The notes beneath the pieces were generated by a model, which worked only from the letters and a program-made list of their open reading frames with translations, was not told the DNA's origin and searched no databases. A program made the position numbers and the translations under genes. This document shows positions 34,801 to 44,674 of a stretch of 64,000 nucleotides of DNA, one piece after another; positions within the stretch are counted from its first letter, which is position 1; each line of letters starts with the position of its first letter. Origin of the DNA: Neobacillus cucumis (GTDB taxonomy: Bacteria; Bacillota; Bacilli; Bacillales_B; DSM-18226); contig NZ_JAMBOH010000010.1 of the NCBI RefSeq assembly GCF_023715505.1, forward strand, positions 1 through 64,000, in the 5' to 3' direction.

Positions 34801-36393
34801 ATGTCGACGCAAACTACAGGTATTGAAGTAGTTGGGGCTTTAAAAGCCCAGTATGATGAGATTTTGACACCCGGGGCATTAAACTTAATCGAAGAGTTAG
34901 AGCGTAAATTTGGTCAACGCAGAATCGAACTGTTGCAGTACAGGGATAAACGCCAAGAGGAAATGAATAAAGGCAAGCTTCCTGATTTTCTTCCGGAAAC
35001 CAAGCATATTCGGAACAGTGATTGGACAGTGGCGCCACTGCCAAAGGATCTCCAAGATCGCCGGGTAGAAATAACCGGGCCGACTGACCGCAAAATGGTC
35101 ATCAACGCGTTAAACTCAGGTGCAAAATTGTTTATGGCTGATTTTGAGGATGCCACATCACCGACATGGGAAAGTATTATTGAAGGACAGATTAACTTAA
35201 GAGATGCGATAAACCGGACAATTTCGTTTGAAAATCCAAATGGAAAAACATATGAGCTTAAAGAAGCAACAGCGGTGCTCATCGTTAGGCCACGTGGACT
35301 GCATCTCGAAGAAAAACATGTGCTCTTAGATGGCAAGCCCATCTCTGGAAGCTTTTTCGATTTTGGAATTTACTTTTTCCATAATGTAAAAACATTGCTA
35401 GCAAACGGTTCAGGCCCCTACTTTTATCTGCCAAAGCTTGAGAGTCACTTAGAAGCACGGCTTTGGAACGATGTGTTTGTGTATACACAGGAGAAGCTGG
35501 GGATTCCTCAAGGAACCATCAAAGCAACGGTATTGATAGAAACGATCTTAGCTGCGTTTGAAATGGATGAAATACTTTATGAGTTAAAGGAACACTCCGC
35601 AGGATTGAACTGCGGCCGTTGGGATTATATTTTCAGCTATATTAAAAAGCTTCGCCACCAAAAGGAAGTTATTTTACCGGACCGCTCTCAGGTAACGATG
35701 ACTTCACCGTTTATGCGTTCCTATTCACTATTAACAATTAAAACTTGTCATCGCCGCAAGGCACCCGCAATGGGTGGGATGGCCGCGCAAATACCGATAA
35801 AAAATAATCCGCAGGCCAATGAGAAAGCTTTTGCTAGTGTTCGTGCCGATAAGGAACGTGAGGCCCGTGATGGTCATGATGGAACATGGGTTGCACATCC
35901 AGGACTAGTGCCGGTGGCGATGGAAGTATTCAACCGTGAAATGCCAACGCCGAACCAAATCCACACTGCTAAACAGCAGAAGGTAACCATTACAGCACAG
36001 GATTTACTAGAAGTACCAAACGGGACAATTACGGAAGCAGGAGTCCGTACAAATATCAATGTTGGCATTCAATATGTGGCATCTTGGTTAAATGGCAGAG
36101 GTGCCGTCCCAATCCATAATTTGATGGAGGATGCAGCCACTGCTGAAATCTCACGTGCACAGCTGTGGCAATGGATCCGCCATCCAAAAGGTATCTTAGA
36201 CGACGGCAGAAAAGTGACTGCCGAAATGTATGAGCAATTAAAGCAAGAAGAGTTGGAGAAGATTAAGCTCGAAGTCGGTGCTGAAAACTTTGAAAAGGGC
36301 AGATTCACCGAAGCTGTTCAACTATTTGACCGCTTGATCTTGAATGATGAATTTATCGACTTCTTAACACTGCCAGGGTATCAGCAGTTATAA
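34801..36393 (+). CDS. aceB: Malate synthase A
   Basis: Malate synthase (530 residues) joins glyoxylate and acetyl-CoA in the glyoxylate shunt. Conserved stretches include [15 protein letters not shown], the [14 protein letters not shown] segment, [17 protein letters not shown], the [14 protein letters not shown] loop and [21 protein letters not shown] near the C-terminus. The frame extends to a GTG at 34789, but that codon overlaps the GAGGTG ribosome site; the ATG at 34801 has good spacing. It is followed after 50 bases by aceA, an operon pair. Confidence 0.95.
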   Translation: MSTQTTGIEVVGALKAQYDEILTPGALNLIEELERKFGQRRIELLQYRDKRQEEMNKGKLPDFLPETKHIRNSDWTVAPLPKDLQDRRVEITGPTDRKMVINALNSGAKLFMADFEDATSPTWESIIEGQINLRDAINRTISFENPNGKTYELKEATAVLIVRPRGLHLEEKHVLLDGKPISGSFFDFGIYFFHNVKTLLANGSGPYFYLPKLESHLEARLWNDVFVYTQEKLGIPQGTIKATVLIETILAAFEMDEILYELKEHSAGLNCGRWDYIFSYIKKLRHQKEVILPDRSQVTMTSPFMRSYSLLTIKTCHRRKAPAMGGMAAQIPIKNNPQANEKAFASVRADKEREARDGHDGTWVAHPGLVPVAMEVFNREMPTPNQIHTAKQQKVTITAQDLLEVPNGTITEAGVRTNINVGIQYVASWLNGRGAVPIHNLMEDAATAEISRAQLWQWIRHPKGILDDGRKVTAEMYEQLKQEELEKIKLEVGAENFEKGRFTEAVQLFDRLILNDEFIDFLTLPGYQQL

Positions 36394-36443
36394 GGGATTC
36401 TTTTTATAAAAATATCTAAATAGATTAATAGGAGGAATTTTAA

Positions 36444-37727
36444 ATGACAGATTCAAGAGCTGCGAAATTACAAGAAAGCTGGGAAATGGATAGTCGTTGG
36501 AAAGGAATTACTAGACCGTACACGGCAGAAGATGTGATCAAACTCCGAGGTTCAATTGATATTGAACATACTTTGGCCCACAGGGGTGCTGAAAAGCTTT
36601 GGAAGCTATTAAATGAAGAAGATTATGTTAATGCCCTTGGAGCATTGACAGGAAATCAGGCTGTCCAGCAAGTAAAGGCAGGATTAAAAGCTATTTACTT
36701 AAGCGGCTGGCAGGTGGCGGCCGATGCAAATCTATCAGGACATATGTATCCGGACCAAAGCCTGTATCCAGCAAACAGTGTACCAAGTGTGGTAAAGAGG
36801 ATTAATCAAGCCCTGCAGCGGGCAGACCAAATTCATCATTCGGAAGGCGATCATTCCATTGACTGGTTTGCACCGATTGTGGCCGATGCTGAAGCTGGTT
36901 TTGGCGGACAGTTAAACTGTTTCGAATTGATGAAAGGGATGATTGAAGCAGGTGCTTCAGGTGTTCACTTTGAAGACCAGTTGTCTTCTGAAAAAAAATG
37001 CGGACATTTGGGCGGAAAAGTGCTGCTGCCAACACAAACGGCAGTTCGCAACTTGATTGCGGCTCGTTTGGCTGCAGACGTGATGGGGGTTCCAACTGTA
37101 CTAGTTGCCCGGACGGATGCGAATGCGGCGGATTTGATTACGAGTGATATCGATATGAATGATGCTCCGTTTATTACAGGTGAACGGACACCGGAAGGCT
37201 TCTTCCGTACTAGTGCAGGAATTGATCAGGCGATTGCCCGCGGTTTAGCTTATGCTCCATATGCCGACTTAATTTGGTGTGAAACTTCTGAGCCGAATAT
37301 TGAGGAAGCTAGGAGGTTTGCGGAAGCGATTCATGAGAAGTTCCCTGGTAAACTATTAGCCTATAACTGTTCACCATCTTTTAACTGGAAGAAGAAACTG
37401 GATCAAGAAACAATTGCGAAGTTCCAAGAGGAGCTTGGCGAAATGGGCTACAAGTTCCAGTTCGTTACGCTTGCCGGCTTCCATGCTTTGAATCATAGTA
37501 TGTTTGAACTTGCCCGCGGCTATAAGGAGCGCGGTATGGCTGCTTATTCGGAGTTGCAGGAAGCTGAATTTAGCAGCGAGCAATACGGCTACACGGCGAC
37601 ACGCCATCAGCGTGAGGTTGGTACGGGTTACTTTGACCAGGTATCGATGGTTATTACAGGTGGAACGTCGTCGACTACGGCCTTGAAGGGGTCAACAGAG
37701 GTAGAGCAGTTTAGTAATAATCAATAA
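36444..37727 (+). CDS. aceA: Isocitrate lyase
   Basis: AceA (427 residues) splits isocitrate to glyoxylate and succinate. The active-site KKCGHLGGK motif (catalytic Cys) is present, preceded by [12 protein letters not shown] and followed by [13 protein letters not shown] and the NCSPSFNW segment. ATG start with AGGAGG. With aceB it gives growth on acetate or fatty acids; B. subtilis 168 lacks this pair, while many other Bacillaceae have it. A strong terminator follows. Confidence 0.97.
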   Translation: MTDSRAAKLQESWEMDSRWKGITRPYTAEDVIKLRGSIDIEHTLAHRGAEKLWKLLNEEDYVNALGALTGNQAVQQVKAGLKAIYLSGWQVAADANLSGHMYPDQSLYPANSVPSVVKRINQALQRADQIHHSEGDHSIDWFAPIVADAEAGFGGQLNCFELMKGMIEAGASGVHFEDQLSSEKKCGHLGGKVLLPTQTAVRNLIAARLAADVMGVPTVLVARTDANAADLITSDIDMNDAPFITGERTPEGFFRTSAGIDQAIARGLAYAPYADLIWCETSEPNIEEARRFAEAIHEKFPGKLLAYNCSPSFNWKKKLDQETIAKFQEELGEMGYKFQFVTLAGFHALNHSMFELARGYKERGMAAYSELQEAEFSSEQYGYTATRHQREVGTGYFDQVSMVITGGTSSTTALKGSTEVEQFSNNQ

Positions 37728-37737
37728 AGTAGTGAGT

Positions 37738-37775
37738 GGGTCCTGACCTCCGTTTGGAGGGGAGGACCCTTTTTG
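37738..37775 (+). terminator. Terminator after aceA
   Basis: GGGTCCT-GA-CCTCC pairs with GGAGG-GG-AGGACCC around GTTT, followed by TTTTTG. The symmetrical internal loop is notable. Confidence 0.92.
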
Positions 37776-37787
37776 TTAAGGTCTAAG

Positions 37788-37930
37788 GATGTTACTGGTG
37801 TATGGGTGGAGATAACTGGCGGATGGATGGAGATAACTAGCGGATGTCGGAGATAACTGGCGGATATCCTGAAGTTACTGGCGAGGGCAAAATTAACTGG
37901 CGGATAAATCAAATTTACTGTCTTATAAGC
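37788..37930. repeat. Degenerate tandem array, 20-21 bp period, about seven units
   Basis: Seven successive units share the core ACTGGCGGAT, usually preceded by GAGATA. Unit lengths are 20 or 21 bases. The middle units are nearly identical and the outer ones are worn. There is no start codon with a ribosome site in it, and the lower strand ORF across it has no family features. A second array with the same period lies at 54464-54589. The rest of the 311-base gap before the YueI-like gene holds only the aceA terminator. Confidence 0.85.
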
Positions 37931-38038
37931 AAGCATTGCTTAAATTCGGAAACCGGATTACATAACCAATTTTGGAACAGCACGTTTTTTAAGGTATTAT
38001 CATACATAATAATAGCCTTTTAGATGGAGTTGATATGC

Positions 38039-38470
38039 TTGGAAAGGAAAACTGTTGAGGATGTCCTGCAGCAAGGGATCTATGGGCCTTTAGAAACAAA
38101 ACCAGAAGAGCGGCGGAAATACCTAGGAACCTTACGTGAACGAATCATAGTCGCTCTAACCAAAAGCCAGGTAGCGGAAGCAAAAATATACCCTCAAGTA
38201 GAAAGATTCATGAAGGAATACCCTGAGGCGCAGCTTTTATTAAATGGAAACATGGCCTATGAAGAGTTATCCAAATATGTAAAATTAGCAGCCAAAAATA
38301 AAATGGAACATAAGATTGTGACCAACAAAGAGCATAATACAGACATCGGTTTAGTATTAGCCATGAACATTGCAATTGACAAGGAACATATATTTATTAG
38401 CCAAAAAGTCCAGATACCTGAAAAGCTTCCAGAGAAAAAAAGCCTATTTGCTAAATTGTTCAAGCGGTGA
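38039..38470 (+). CDS. YueI-family protein (DUF1694)
   Basis: The 143-residue product matches the YueI/DUF1694 family: LQQGIYGPLETKPEERRKYLGTLRER, then VALTKSQV and a C-terminal PEKKSLFAKLFKR tail. The frame opens at ATG 38024, which has no ribosome site. The TTG at 38039 has GGAG nine bases upstream and a family-like N-terminus. The family fold is related to ribosomal L7Ae/RNA-binding-like proteins by my recollection only; the function is unknown. In B. subtilis yueI lies beside the nicotinamide salvage genes, but here pncA/pncB are 14 kb away. Confidence 0.8.
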   Translation: MERKTVEDVLQQGIYGPLETKPEERRKYLGTLRERIIVALTKSQVAEAKIYPQVERFMKEYPEAQLLLNGNMAYEELSKYVKLAAKNKMEHKIVTNKEHNTDIGLVLAMNIAIDKEHIFISQKVQIPEKLPEKKSLFAKLFKR

Positions 38471-38474
38471 AACC

Positions 38475-38516
38475 AAGTGTGTGGTTCAAACATGGATCAC
38501 ACACTTTTATTTTTTA
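38475..38516 (+). terminator. Terminator after the YueI-like gene
   Basis: AAGTGTGTG pairs with CACACACTT around a 14-base loop, followed by TTATTTTTT. Confidence 0.85.
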
Positions 38517-38550
38517 GGCTGCGTTAAAGGGTTATTGTTGATTTTTAGCA

Positions 38551-38677
38551 TGTTGATTGGAGCGGAAGGCGCGCAGACTCCTGCGGGAGTACGGGGCTGG
38601 GGAGACCCCACAGGGCATAGCGCCGAGGAGGCTCCGACCGCCCGCGGAAAGCGAAGCGCCTGGAGCGGAAATCAACA
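38551..38677. repeat. GGAGCGG-type intergenic repeat, copy 2
   Basis: It is bounded by TGTTGAT and ATCAACA, with GGAGCGGAAGGCG at one end and GCGCCTGGAGCGG at the other. It is 26 bases longer than copy 1 at 26081, having extra GCGCAGACT, GGGGAGACCCCACAGGGC and CCGCCCGCGGAAAGCGAAG modules. Internal complementary parts (GGAGCCTCC, GGGGTCTCCC) would fold into stems. Confidence 0.82.
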
Positions 38678-38741
38678 CTCAAGTTTAACACAGCCATTTT
38701 TCAAAGATAGGCAATAAAATAAAATTTAAAAAGGTGAATGT

Positions 38742-39161
38742 ATGACAATCAAAGGAATAAATCACTTACTTTTCTCGGTGTCTGATTTAGATAAAGCAAT
38801 TGAATTTTATCAAAATGTACTTGAGGCCAAACTATTAGTTAAAGGAAAGAACACAGCTTACTTTGATTTAAATGGTCAATGGCTTGCCCTTAACGTTGAA
38901 AAGGGCATTCCCCGTAATGAGATCAACCTATCTTATACCCATATTGCATTTTCAATAGATGAGGCGGATTTCTCAAAAATGTGCAATAAACTTGAGAATC
39001 TAAACGTGAATATTTTGCCTGGCCGGCAGCGGGATGAAAGGGATAAGAAATCTATTTATTTCACCGACCCAGATGGGCATAAATTTGAATTTCATACTGG
39101 TACGCTTCAAGATAGATTGGATTACTACCAACAGGAAAAAGGACATATGGAATTTTACTAG
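38742..39161 (+). CDS. fosB: Metallothiol transferase FosB (fosfomycin resistance)
   Basis: FosB (139 residues) is a VOC-fold enzyme that opens the epoxide of fosfomycin with bacillithiol, or cysteine, using a divalent metal. The three ligands are in place: His8 ([12 protein letters not shown]), His67 (SYTHIAFS) and Glu116 (GHKFEFHTG). [13 protein letters not shown] and [19 protein letters not shown] are FosB-type. ATG start. It stands alone and is probably an intrinsic Bacillus gene rather than a recent import, as no mobile element is nearby. Confidence 0.92.
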   Translation: MTIKGINHLLFSVSDLDKAIEFYQNVLEAKLLVKGKNTAYFDLNGQWLALNVEKGIPRNEINLSYTHIAFSIDEADFSKMCNKLENLNVNILPGRQRDERDKKSIYFTDPDGHKFEFHTGTLQDRLDYYQQEKGHMEFY

Positions 39162-39190
39162 AAAAAAGGGTGCTCGGCTCAGGAGCACCT
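39160..39190 (-). terminator. Terminator of the OsmC-like gene (minus strand)
   Basis: Read on the minus strand, GGTGCTC and GAGCACC pair and are followed by CTTTTTTC. The stem includes part of the stop codon of the osmC-like gene. On the plus strand it follows fosB but lacks a T run. Confidence 0.8.
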
Positions 39191-39641
39191 ATCCAATTGC
39201 AACTTCAACCAATGCCTCAAGCTCCATCTCCACATTCCCTTGAATCGCGCGACTAATCATACAAGAAGTTTCCGCTTTTCGAGCAAGCCTCTCAGCCATT
39301 GCCACCTCTTTTTCGGTCGCATTGCTTTTCAAAACTACACGTGGGCGATGAATAATTTTTTTATAGGTAAAAACGCCGCTAGTCACATCAACAATAGCCT
39401 CTGAATCCATCGTTAATGATTCCTTTTCCAGACCAGAACGCTCCAGCATCGCAGCAAGCGTAATAATGTAACAGGTTGCCGCTGCTCCAAGAAGCATTTC
39501 ATCCGGATTTGTACCGACACCGGGCCCGTCCATTTCGGGCGGAATGGATATCTTTGTTTTTAAATTTCCAGCCTCAATCTCGCCAATATCATTACGCAGG
39601 CCCGGCCAGTTCGCTCTTAAGTGAAAGTGATGTTCTGCCAT
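39189..39641 (-). CDS. OsmC-family peroxiredoxin
   Basis: This 150-residue protein of the OsmC/Ohr superfamily reduces organic hydroperoxides by means of two cysteines, Cys57 (AAATCYIITL) and Cys127 (AETSCMISRAI). PGVGTNPDEMLLGAAATC is the usual approach to the first cysteine. ATG start with TTGGAGG. It is convergent with fosB. It could be a SACOL1771/YhfA-like OsmC rather than OhrA; the substrate is not visible in sequence. Confidence 0.88.
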   Translation of the reverse strand: MAEHHFHLRANWPGLRNDIGEIEAGNLKTKISIPPEMDGPGVGTNPDEMLLGAAATCYIITLAAMLERSGLEKESLTMDSEAIVDVTSGVFTYKKIIHRPRVVLKSNATEKEVAMAERLARKAETSCMISRAIQGNVEMELEALVEVAIG

Positions 39642-39731
39642 GCAAATTCCTCCAATTATTTATTTTTTCACCAATTTAGCTTAAAACTATGGTATGGTAG
39701 AGTTTGACACTTTAAAAATGGAGCAGTGATA

Positions 39732-40217
39732 ATGAAGCTGATTTTCAAACTAATCCTGACACTTATCCTTTGTGTTTATATTGCTATTCTTTCAAAATTA
39801 ATCCTTTTTAAATATATTCCGTTATCGCAAATTATTGAACATTTTAACTTTACATACGATGGTTACCACTGGCGTGACAATAACTTCGTTCCTTTCAAAA
39901 CCATTTATTTCTACATGTATTTAGCCGATATTAATTTAAATATCCGAATTGAAAATTTAGTAGGAAACATCATCGGATTTGCCCCATTCGGATTTATTTT
40001 ACCATTGCTCTCAAAGGGGTTTCAAAAACTTAGCACGGTTACCATTGCCACCTTTATCTTGAGTTTAACGTTTGAAATCATTCAACTAGTATTTGAATTC
40101 GGCAGCTTTGATGTCGATGACCTTATTTTAAATACCCTTGGTGGGATATTAGGTTATATCCCGTTCAAAATCCTTCAAGTCACAACAGTGAAAAGTATAC
40201 AAAACAAAAACACCTAA
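39732..40217 (+). CDS. VanZ-family membrane protein
   Basis: The 161-residue product has four hydrophobic segments and the VanZ-like features NFVPFKTI, ENLVGNIIGFAPFGFILP and FEIIQLVFEFGSFDVDDLILNTLGGILGY. Members of this family confer low-level teicoplanin resistance in some species; most chromosomal ones have no known role. GTG at 39726 is possible, but ATG at 39732 has GGAG eight bases upstream. It is convergent with the lysozyme-like gene and shares a two-way terminator with it. Confidence 0.85.
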   Translation: MKLIFKLILTLILCVYIAILSKLILFKYIPLSQIIEHFNFTYDGYHWRDNNFVPFKTIYFYMYLADINLNIRIENLVGNIIGFAPFGFILPLLSKGFQKLSTVTIATFILSLTFEIIQLVFEFGSFDVDDLILNTLGGILGYIPFKILQVTTVKSIQNKNT

Positions 40218-40250
40218 TGATTCTTTAAAAAGATCCACTAGGTGTTTTTT
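40206..40250. terminator. Bidirectional terminator between vanZ-like and lysozyme-like genes
   Basis: AAAAACACCTA and TAGGTGTTTTT pair across a 22-base loop, with A and T tracts suited to both strands. The stop codon of the minus-strand gene lies in the loop. Confidence 0.85.
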
Positions 40251-40884
40251 CGCTGTTTGTTACAGGAATACTATCCACTAATAATTGAATATTCTTATTT
40301 ACCTTTGTGCTGTAGGTAAAATCACCATAGCAATATGGATAGCGGAAATTATCCTTGTCTCCGCGGCAATTATATAGCGTTGGTTTTTGTTTTACCTGTA
40401 GAAGGGAAAAATCCTTTGCTAGTTGCTCACTATGTTTCCCGCCATGCTGCGCTACATAGTCAATATATCCAGCCCCCATGTTATATGCCTGTATAATCGT
40501 TGGGAAATCTACCTTTTTTTGAGTTCCATATGCTAGGACACGTTGAAAATGCTTTACTCCAACCTGGATACTCTGTTTGGGATCAGTAATCGTATTTTTA
40601 GCCAAACCGGCCGATTCAGAGGCCTGCATCGGATCTCCGCCAAGGCCGTGACTTTCCTGCTGCATCAGGGCAGCAAGTACAGGGGTGTGCTCCTCAAGCT
40701 GATATTTTGCTAATTCGTCATGGATATAAGGCGTATATTTTTTTACCTTTGCAAAAGGATCAGTTTTCACGAGCGGAGGGGAATTTTGTTTTTGAAAGTG
40801 AATTTGAACCCAAGCCAATCCGCAAAAAAGCAAAAACAGCACGAAAAAGGTTTTCCATTTCTTCCGTTTTCGTTTCTTTTTCAT
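40225..40884 (-). CDS. Lysozyme-like peptidoglycan lytic transglycosylase
   Basis: The 219-residue protein starts with a strongly basic stretch (KKKRKRKKWK) and a single membrane helix (12-28), so it is anchored with its domain outside. The lysozyme-like fold is shown by the catalytic Glu77 in ALMQQESHG, then GGDPMQASESAGL and IQAYNMGAGYIDYV. A C-terminal YCYGDFTYSTKV segment with two cysteines may hold a disulfide. ATG start with GGGAGAG. It probably trims cell-wall peptidoglycan. Confidence 0.88.
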   Translation of the reverse strand: MKKKRKRKKWKTFFVLFLLFCGLAWVQIHFQKQNSPPLVKTDPFAKVKKYTPYIHDELAKYQLEEHTPVLAALMQQESHGLGGDPMQASESAGLAKNTITDPKQSIQVGVKHFQRVLAYGTQKKVDFPTIIQAYNMGAGYIDYVAQHGGKHSEQLAKDFSLLQVKQKPTLYNCRGDKDNFRYPYCYGDFTYSTKVNKNIQLLVDSIPVTNSEKTPSGSF

Positions 40885-41022
40885 TACAATTACTCTCCCA
40901 AATTCTTAGCTTATTTGAATATTATAAATGACGTCTCTTCGTGCTGTCAGGTTTCATTTTTGTTAAAATGTTAAATGATAATCTAAAACTCTCTTTGTTT
41001 GTTAATAATGAAGAAGGAATCA

Positions 41023-41052
41023 TTGCGGTAAAGCGAAAAAGTCTGGTATTAT
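41023..41052 (+). promoter_or_regulatory. Promoter of gatCAB
   Basis: TTGCGG (41023-41028), 18 bases, then TATTAT (41047-41052) with a TGG extension just upstream (extended -10). No T-box leader is seen between it and gatC. Confidence 0.55.
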
Positions 41053-41089
41053 CAATTATAAAATAACATTGGGATTGGGGGTCAAAATA

Positions 41090-41383
41090 ATGTCACGAAT
41101 TTCAACGGATCAGGTAAAACACGTTGCCAACTTGGCGCGATTAGCCGTTACGGAGGAAGAAGTCGAAAAATTTACAAAACAGCTGGACGCAATCATAACT
41201 TTTGCAGAACAGCTAAATGAATTAGATACGGAAAATGTGAAGCCTACATACCATGTCCTTGATATGAAAAATGTATTGCGCGAGGACGTTCCACAAAAAG
41301 GTTTGCCTCGTGAAGAGGTACTAAAAAATGCACCTGAGCATCAAGATGGTCAAATTAAGGTACCATCGATTTTGGGAGAGTAA
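41090..41383 (+). CDS. gatC: Asp-tRNA(Asn)/Glu-tRNA(Gln) amidotransferase subunit C
   Basis: GatC (97 residues) is the small linker subunit of the tRNA-dependent amidotransferase. [20 protein letters not shown] is the family N-terminus, and [20 protein letters not shown] follows near the C-terminus. The frame is open to 41069, but the ATG at 41090 with GGGGG upstream gives the usual protein. It is the first gene of gatCAB. Confidence 0.95.
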   Translation: MSRISTDQVKHVANLARLAVTEEEVEKFTKQLDAIITFAEQLNELDTENVKPTYHVLDMKNVLREDVPQKGLPREEVLKNAPEHQDGQIKVPSILGE

Positions 41384-41395
41384 GGAGTGAAAAAA

Positions 41396-42853
41396 TTGAG
41401 TCTATTTGATTATAAAGTTTCGGACCTTCATGAGTTATTACATAAGAAGGAATTAACCGTATCCGATCTCGTAGAAGAATCATATAAACGTATTGGACAG
41501 GTTGAAGACAAAGTCAAGGCCTTTTTAACCTTAGATGAAGAGAGAGCCCGGTCAACCGCTAAATTACAAGATGAGAAGTTAAGCTCAGGCGATTCAAGAG
41601 GCTTGTTATTTGGTATGCCGATTGGTGTCAAAGATAACATTGTCACCAAAGGTTTGCGTACTACTTGTGCGAGTAAAATTCTAGAAAATTTTGACCCGAT
41701 TTATGACGCAACCGTTGTTCAAAAACTGCAGCAAGCAGAAACCGTTACAATCGGTAAACTAAATATGGACGAGTTTGCAATGGGATCCTCAAATGAAAAC
41801 TCCCATTACCAAAAAACTCGCAATCCATGGAATCTTGAAAGAGTGCCTGGCGGTTCTTCAGGCGGCTCAGCTGCATCTGTAGCATCAGGTGAAGTACTTT
41901 TCTCTTTAGGATCTGATACCGGTGGTTCTATCCGGCAGCCGGCGTCTTTTTGTGGCGTCGTCGGAATGAAACCTACATACGGCCGTGTATCTCGTTTTGG
42001 TCTCGTCGCCTTTGCTTCATCGCTTGATCAAATCGGTCCAATCACAAGAACGGTTGAGGACAATGCTTATTTATTACAAGCTATCTCTGGTTTAGATCCA
42101 ATGGACTCAACTTCTGCCAATGTTGACGTTCCAAATTTTGCTTCTTCTCTAACAGGCGATATAAAGGGGCTAAAAATTGCCGTACCAAAAGAATATTTAG
42201 GCGAAGGTGTAACAGATGCAGTCCGCCAATCTGTAATGGATTCATTAAAGGTCCTTGAGAGTCTTGGCGCTGTCTGGGAAGAAGTTTCCCTGCCGCATTC
42301 GAAGTATGCCCTAGCAACTTATTATTTGCTGTCCTCATCAGAAGCATCAGCCAACCTTGCTCGTTTTGATGGGGTGCGTTATGGCTATCGTACACCAGAT
42401 GCCGAAAGTTTAATTGAATTATATAAAAAGACACGTGCAGAGGGCTTCGGTGATGAAGTAAAGCGTCGGATTATGCTTGGTACTTTTGCACTTAGCTCCG
42501 GTTACTATGATGCTTATTATAAAAAAGCACAGCAGGCCCGGACGTTAATTAAAAGGGACTTTGAAGATGTTTTTGAAAAATATGACGTCATTGTTGGACC
42601 AACAACACCAACACCCGCGTTTAAAATTGGCGAAAAGATCGATGATCCGCTAACTATGTATATTAATGATATTTTAACGATTCCAGTTAACCTGGCGGGT
42701 GTACCGGGAATCTCGATTCCATGCGGCTTTGATGCAGGACTTCCGCTTGGATTACAAATCATTGGCAAGCATTTTGATGAAGCAACCATTTATCGTGTTG
42801 CCCATGCGTTCGAGCAGGCAACGAACTTTCATAAACAGAAGCCAGAATTGTAG
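41396..42853 (+). CDS. gatA: Asp-tRNA(Asn)/Glu-tRNA(Gln) amidotransferase subunit A
   Basis: GatA (485 residues) hydrolyses glutamine and passes ammonia to GatB. It is an amidase-signature enzyme with Lys in [10 protein letters not shown] and the serine-rich [14 protein letters not shown] and [13 protein letters not shown], supplying the Ser-cisSer-Lys triad. The frame is open to GTG 41387, but that codon sits on the AAGGAG ribosome site. TTG at 41396 has eight-base spacing and yields the B. subtilis-like MSLFD start and length. It lies between gatC and gatB. Confidence 0.95.
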   Translation: MSLFDYKVSDLHELLHKKELTVSDLVEESYKRIGQVEDKVKAFLTLDEERARSTAKLQDEKLSSGDSRGLLFGMPIGVKDNIVTKGLRTTCASKILENFDPIYDATVVQKLQQAETVTIGKLNMDEFAMGSSNENSHYQKTRNPWNLERVPGGSSGGSAASVASGEVLFSLGSDTGGSIRQPASFCGVVGMKPTYGRVSRFGLVAFASSLDQIGPITRTVEDNAYLLQAISGLDPMDSTSANVDVPNFASSLTGDIKGLKIAVPKEYLGEGVTDAVRQSVMDSLKVLESLGAVWEEVSLPHSKYALATYYLLSSSEASANLARFDGVRYGYRTPDAESLIELYKKTRAEGFGDEVKRRIMLGTFALSSGYYDAYYKKAQQARTLIKRDFEDVFEKYDVIVGPTTPTPAFKIGEKIDDPLTMYINDILTIPVNLAGVPGISIPCGFDAGLPLGLQIIGKHFDEATIYRVAHAFEQATNFHKQKPEL

Positions 42854-42865
42854 GGGGTGGAAACG

Positions 42866-44293
42866 ATGGAATTTGAAACAGTAATCGGACTTGAGGTCCA
42901 TGTTGAGTTAAAAACAGAATCGAAGATCTTCTCAGCAAGCCCAAACCATTTTGGGGCGGAGCCGAATACCAATACTAGTGTAATTGACCTTGGCTATCCG
43001 GGTGTACTGCCTGTCCTCAACAAAAAGGCAGTTGAGTTTGGCATGAAGGCAGCGATGGCTTTGAATTGCCAGGTTGCCACACATACAAAATTTGATCGGA
43101 AGAATTATTTCTATCCGGACAACCCGAAGGCCTATCAAATCTCCCAATTTGACCAGCCGATTGGTGAGCATGGCTGGATCGAAATTGAGGTAAATGGTTA
43201 TACGAAAAAGATCGGGATTACTCGGATTCATTTAGAGGAAGATGCCGGTAAGTTGAACCACGAGAAGGGATATTCGTTGTGTGATTACAACCGCCAAGGA
43301 ACGCCGTTAGTCGAAATCGTTTCTGAGCCGGATATCCGCACTCCTGATGAAGCCTATGCTTACCTTGAAAAATTAAAATCGATTATACAATATACAGGTG
43401 TTTCCGATTGTAAAATGGAAGAAGGCTCGCTTCGCTGTGATGCCAATATTTCCATCCGTCCATTCGGACAAGAAGAGTTCGGAACGAAGACCGAATTAAA
43501 GAACTTGAATTCATTCAACTTTGTCCGTAAAGGTCTGGAATATGAAGAAAGACGCCAGCGGGAAGTAGTATCTTCAGGCGGCACGATTGATCAGGAAACA
43601 CGCCGTTTTGATGAAGCTACAGGGACAACAATTTTAATGAGGGTAAAAGAAGGTTCAGATGACTATCGTTACTTCCCAGAGCCAGATTTGCTTGATTTAT
43701 ATATAGATGAGGATTGGAAAGCACGGATTCGTGCTGAAATCCCTGAGCTTCCGGACCAGCGCCAAAAACGTTATATTGAAGAGTTAGGCTTGCCTGTCTA
43801 TGATGCCAAAGTATTGACGGTAACGAAAGAAATGGCTGATTTCTTTGAGGCAACTGTTAGCGGCGGTGCTGATGCGAAGCTTGCTTCGAACTGGGTTATG
43901 GGTGATGTGTCTGCATACTTAAATGCTGAGGGCAAGGAACTTGATCAGGTGGCGTTAACTCCGGAAGGGTTAGCAGGCATGATTAAGTTGATAGAAAATG
44001 GAACGATTTCTTCTAAGATTGCCAAAACTGTTTTTAAAGAGTTAATTGAGCAGGGCGGCGATGCGGAGCAAATTGTGAAGGATAAAGGACTTGTGCAAAT
44101 TTCTGATGAAGGAACACTTCTTAAGATTATTGCAGAAGTACTTGATGCTAATCCAAAATCAGTGGAAGATTTCAAGGATGGAAAAAATAAGGCCGTTGGA
44201 TTCCTTGTTGGTCAGCTGATGAAAGCTACAAAGGGACAGGCTAATCCACAACTGGTCAATAAATTGTTGCAGCAGGAATTGCAAAAACGATAA
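42866..44293 (+). CDS. gatB: Asp-tRNA(Asn)/Glu-tRNA(Gln) amidotransferase subunit B
   Basis: GatB (475 residues) phosphorylates the tRNA-bound Glu or Asp and amidates it. Family marks are [56 protein letters not shown] and a C-terminal YqeY-like tail ([17 protein letters not shown]). GTG at 42857 is in frame, but the ATG at 42866 behind GGGGGTGG matches the family start. A terminator follows. The system replaces a GlnRS as in other Firmicutes. Confidence 0.96.
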   Translation: MEFETVIGLEVHVELKTESKIFSASPNHFGAEPNTNTSVIDLGYPGVLPVLNKKAVEFGMKAAMALNCQVATHTKFDRKNYFYPDNPKAYQISQFDQPIGEHGWIEIEVNGYTKKIGITRIHLEEDAGKLNHEKGYSLCDYNRQGTPLVEIVSEPDIRTPDEAYAYLEKLKSIIQYTGVSDCKMEEGSLRCDANISIRPFGQEEFGTKTELKNLNSFNFVRKGLEYEERRQREVVSSGGTIDQETRRFDEATGTTILMRVKEGSDDYRYFPEPDLLDLYIDEDWKARIRAEIPELPDQRQKRYIEELGLPVYDAKVLTVTKEMADFFEATVSGGADAKLASNWVMGDVSAYLNAEGKELDQVALTPEGLAGMIKLIENGTISSKIAKTVFKELIEQGGDAEQIVKDKGLVQISDEGTLLKIIAEVLDANPKSVEDFKDGKNKAVGFLVGQLMKATKGQANPQLVNKLLQQELQKR

Positions 44294-44297
44294 TTGG

Positions 44298-44329
44298 AAG
44301 CTGGCAGATGTATTCTGTCAGCTTTTTTA
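44298..44329 (+). terminator. Terminator of gatCAB
   Basis: AAGCTGGCAGA pairs with TCTGTCAGCTT (one G-U) around TGTAT, then TTTTTAT. Confidence 0.88.
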
Positions 44330-44330
44330 T

Positions 44331-44512
44331 CGTTAAAGAAATTAAAAACTTTCGCTTGTGGATAACTATTAAAAAACGGACTATCGACATCCAGCTCCAG
44401 CGCCTAGCCCCTCGATGGTCTACAGCCAATCCGTCCAAAAGGTTAAAAAGCAACCTTTCGGCCAGCTCGCCTTATGATTGTCGGGGCTGACCAAGGCGCT
44501 TGCGCTTTTCTT
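44331..44512. repeat. Modular intergenic repeat, copy D (medium form with leader)
   Basis: The leader CGTTAAAGAAATTAAAAAC...GGATAACTATTAAAAAACGGAC matches the leader of copy A and, as there, starts right after a terminator. The 5' module (CCAGCTCCAGCGCCTAGCCCC, CGATGGTCTACAGCC), the CCAAAAGGTT/AACCTTTCGG hairpin and the 3' module (GGCTGACCAAGGCGCTTGCGCTTTTC) follow. The long central block of copies B, C and F is absent. Confidence 0.78.
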
Positions 44513-44524
44513 ATTATGGGGAAG

Positions 44525-44674
44525 TGTCGAAACACGTCTCGACATTATTTTCCCGGGAAATCGAGTGGGAATCCTTTGATTGTATGGATTGAATGGATTT
44601 CTAATCAAACGTTTAGTTGGTAGGGGATTTTTGGGGAGTGTGTCGATGAGTGTCGTTGATGACTAATCTCGACA
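44525..44674. repeat. Two TGTCGA...TCGACA inverted pairs
   Basis: The first is a 20-base near-palindrome, TGTCGAAACACGTCTCGACA (44525-44544). The second has TGTCGA at 44641-44646 and TCGACA at 44669-44674 with a second TGTCG between. They flank a gene-free stretch and the first of the AAACGTTT sites. No ORF of note is present. Confidence 0.55.

Noticed and set aside
37788..37930. CRISPR array or tRNA-like tandem
   Set aside because: Units of 20-21 bases follow each other without spacers, and no cloverleaf can be drawn.
37721..37936. 71-codon minus-strand ORF over the tandem array
   Set aside because: The frame is open only because the 21-base period keeps one frame free of stops; there is no ribosome site and no homologous pattern.
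38742..39161. Acquired resistance cassette around fosB
   Set aside because: No integrase, insertion sequence or composition shift is seen; fosB is a common intrinsic gene in Bacillaceae.
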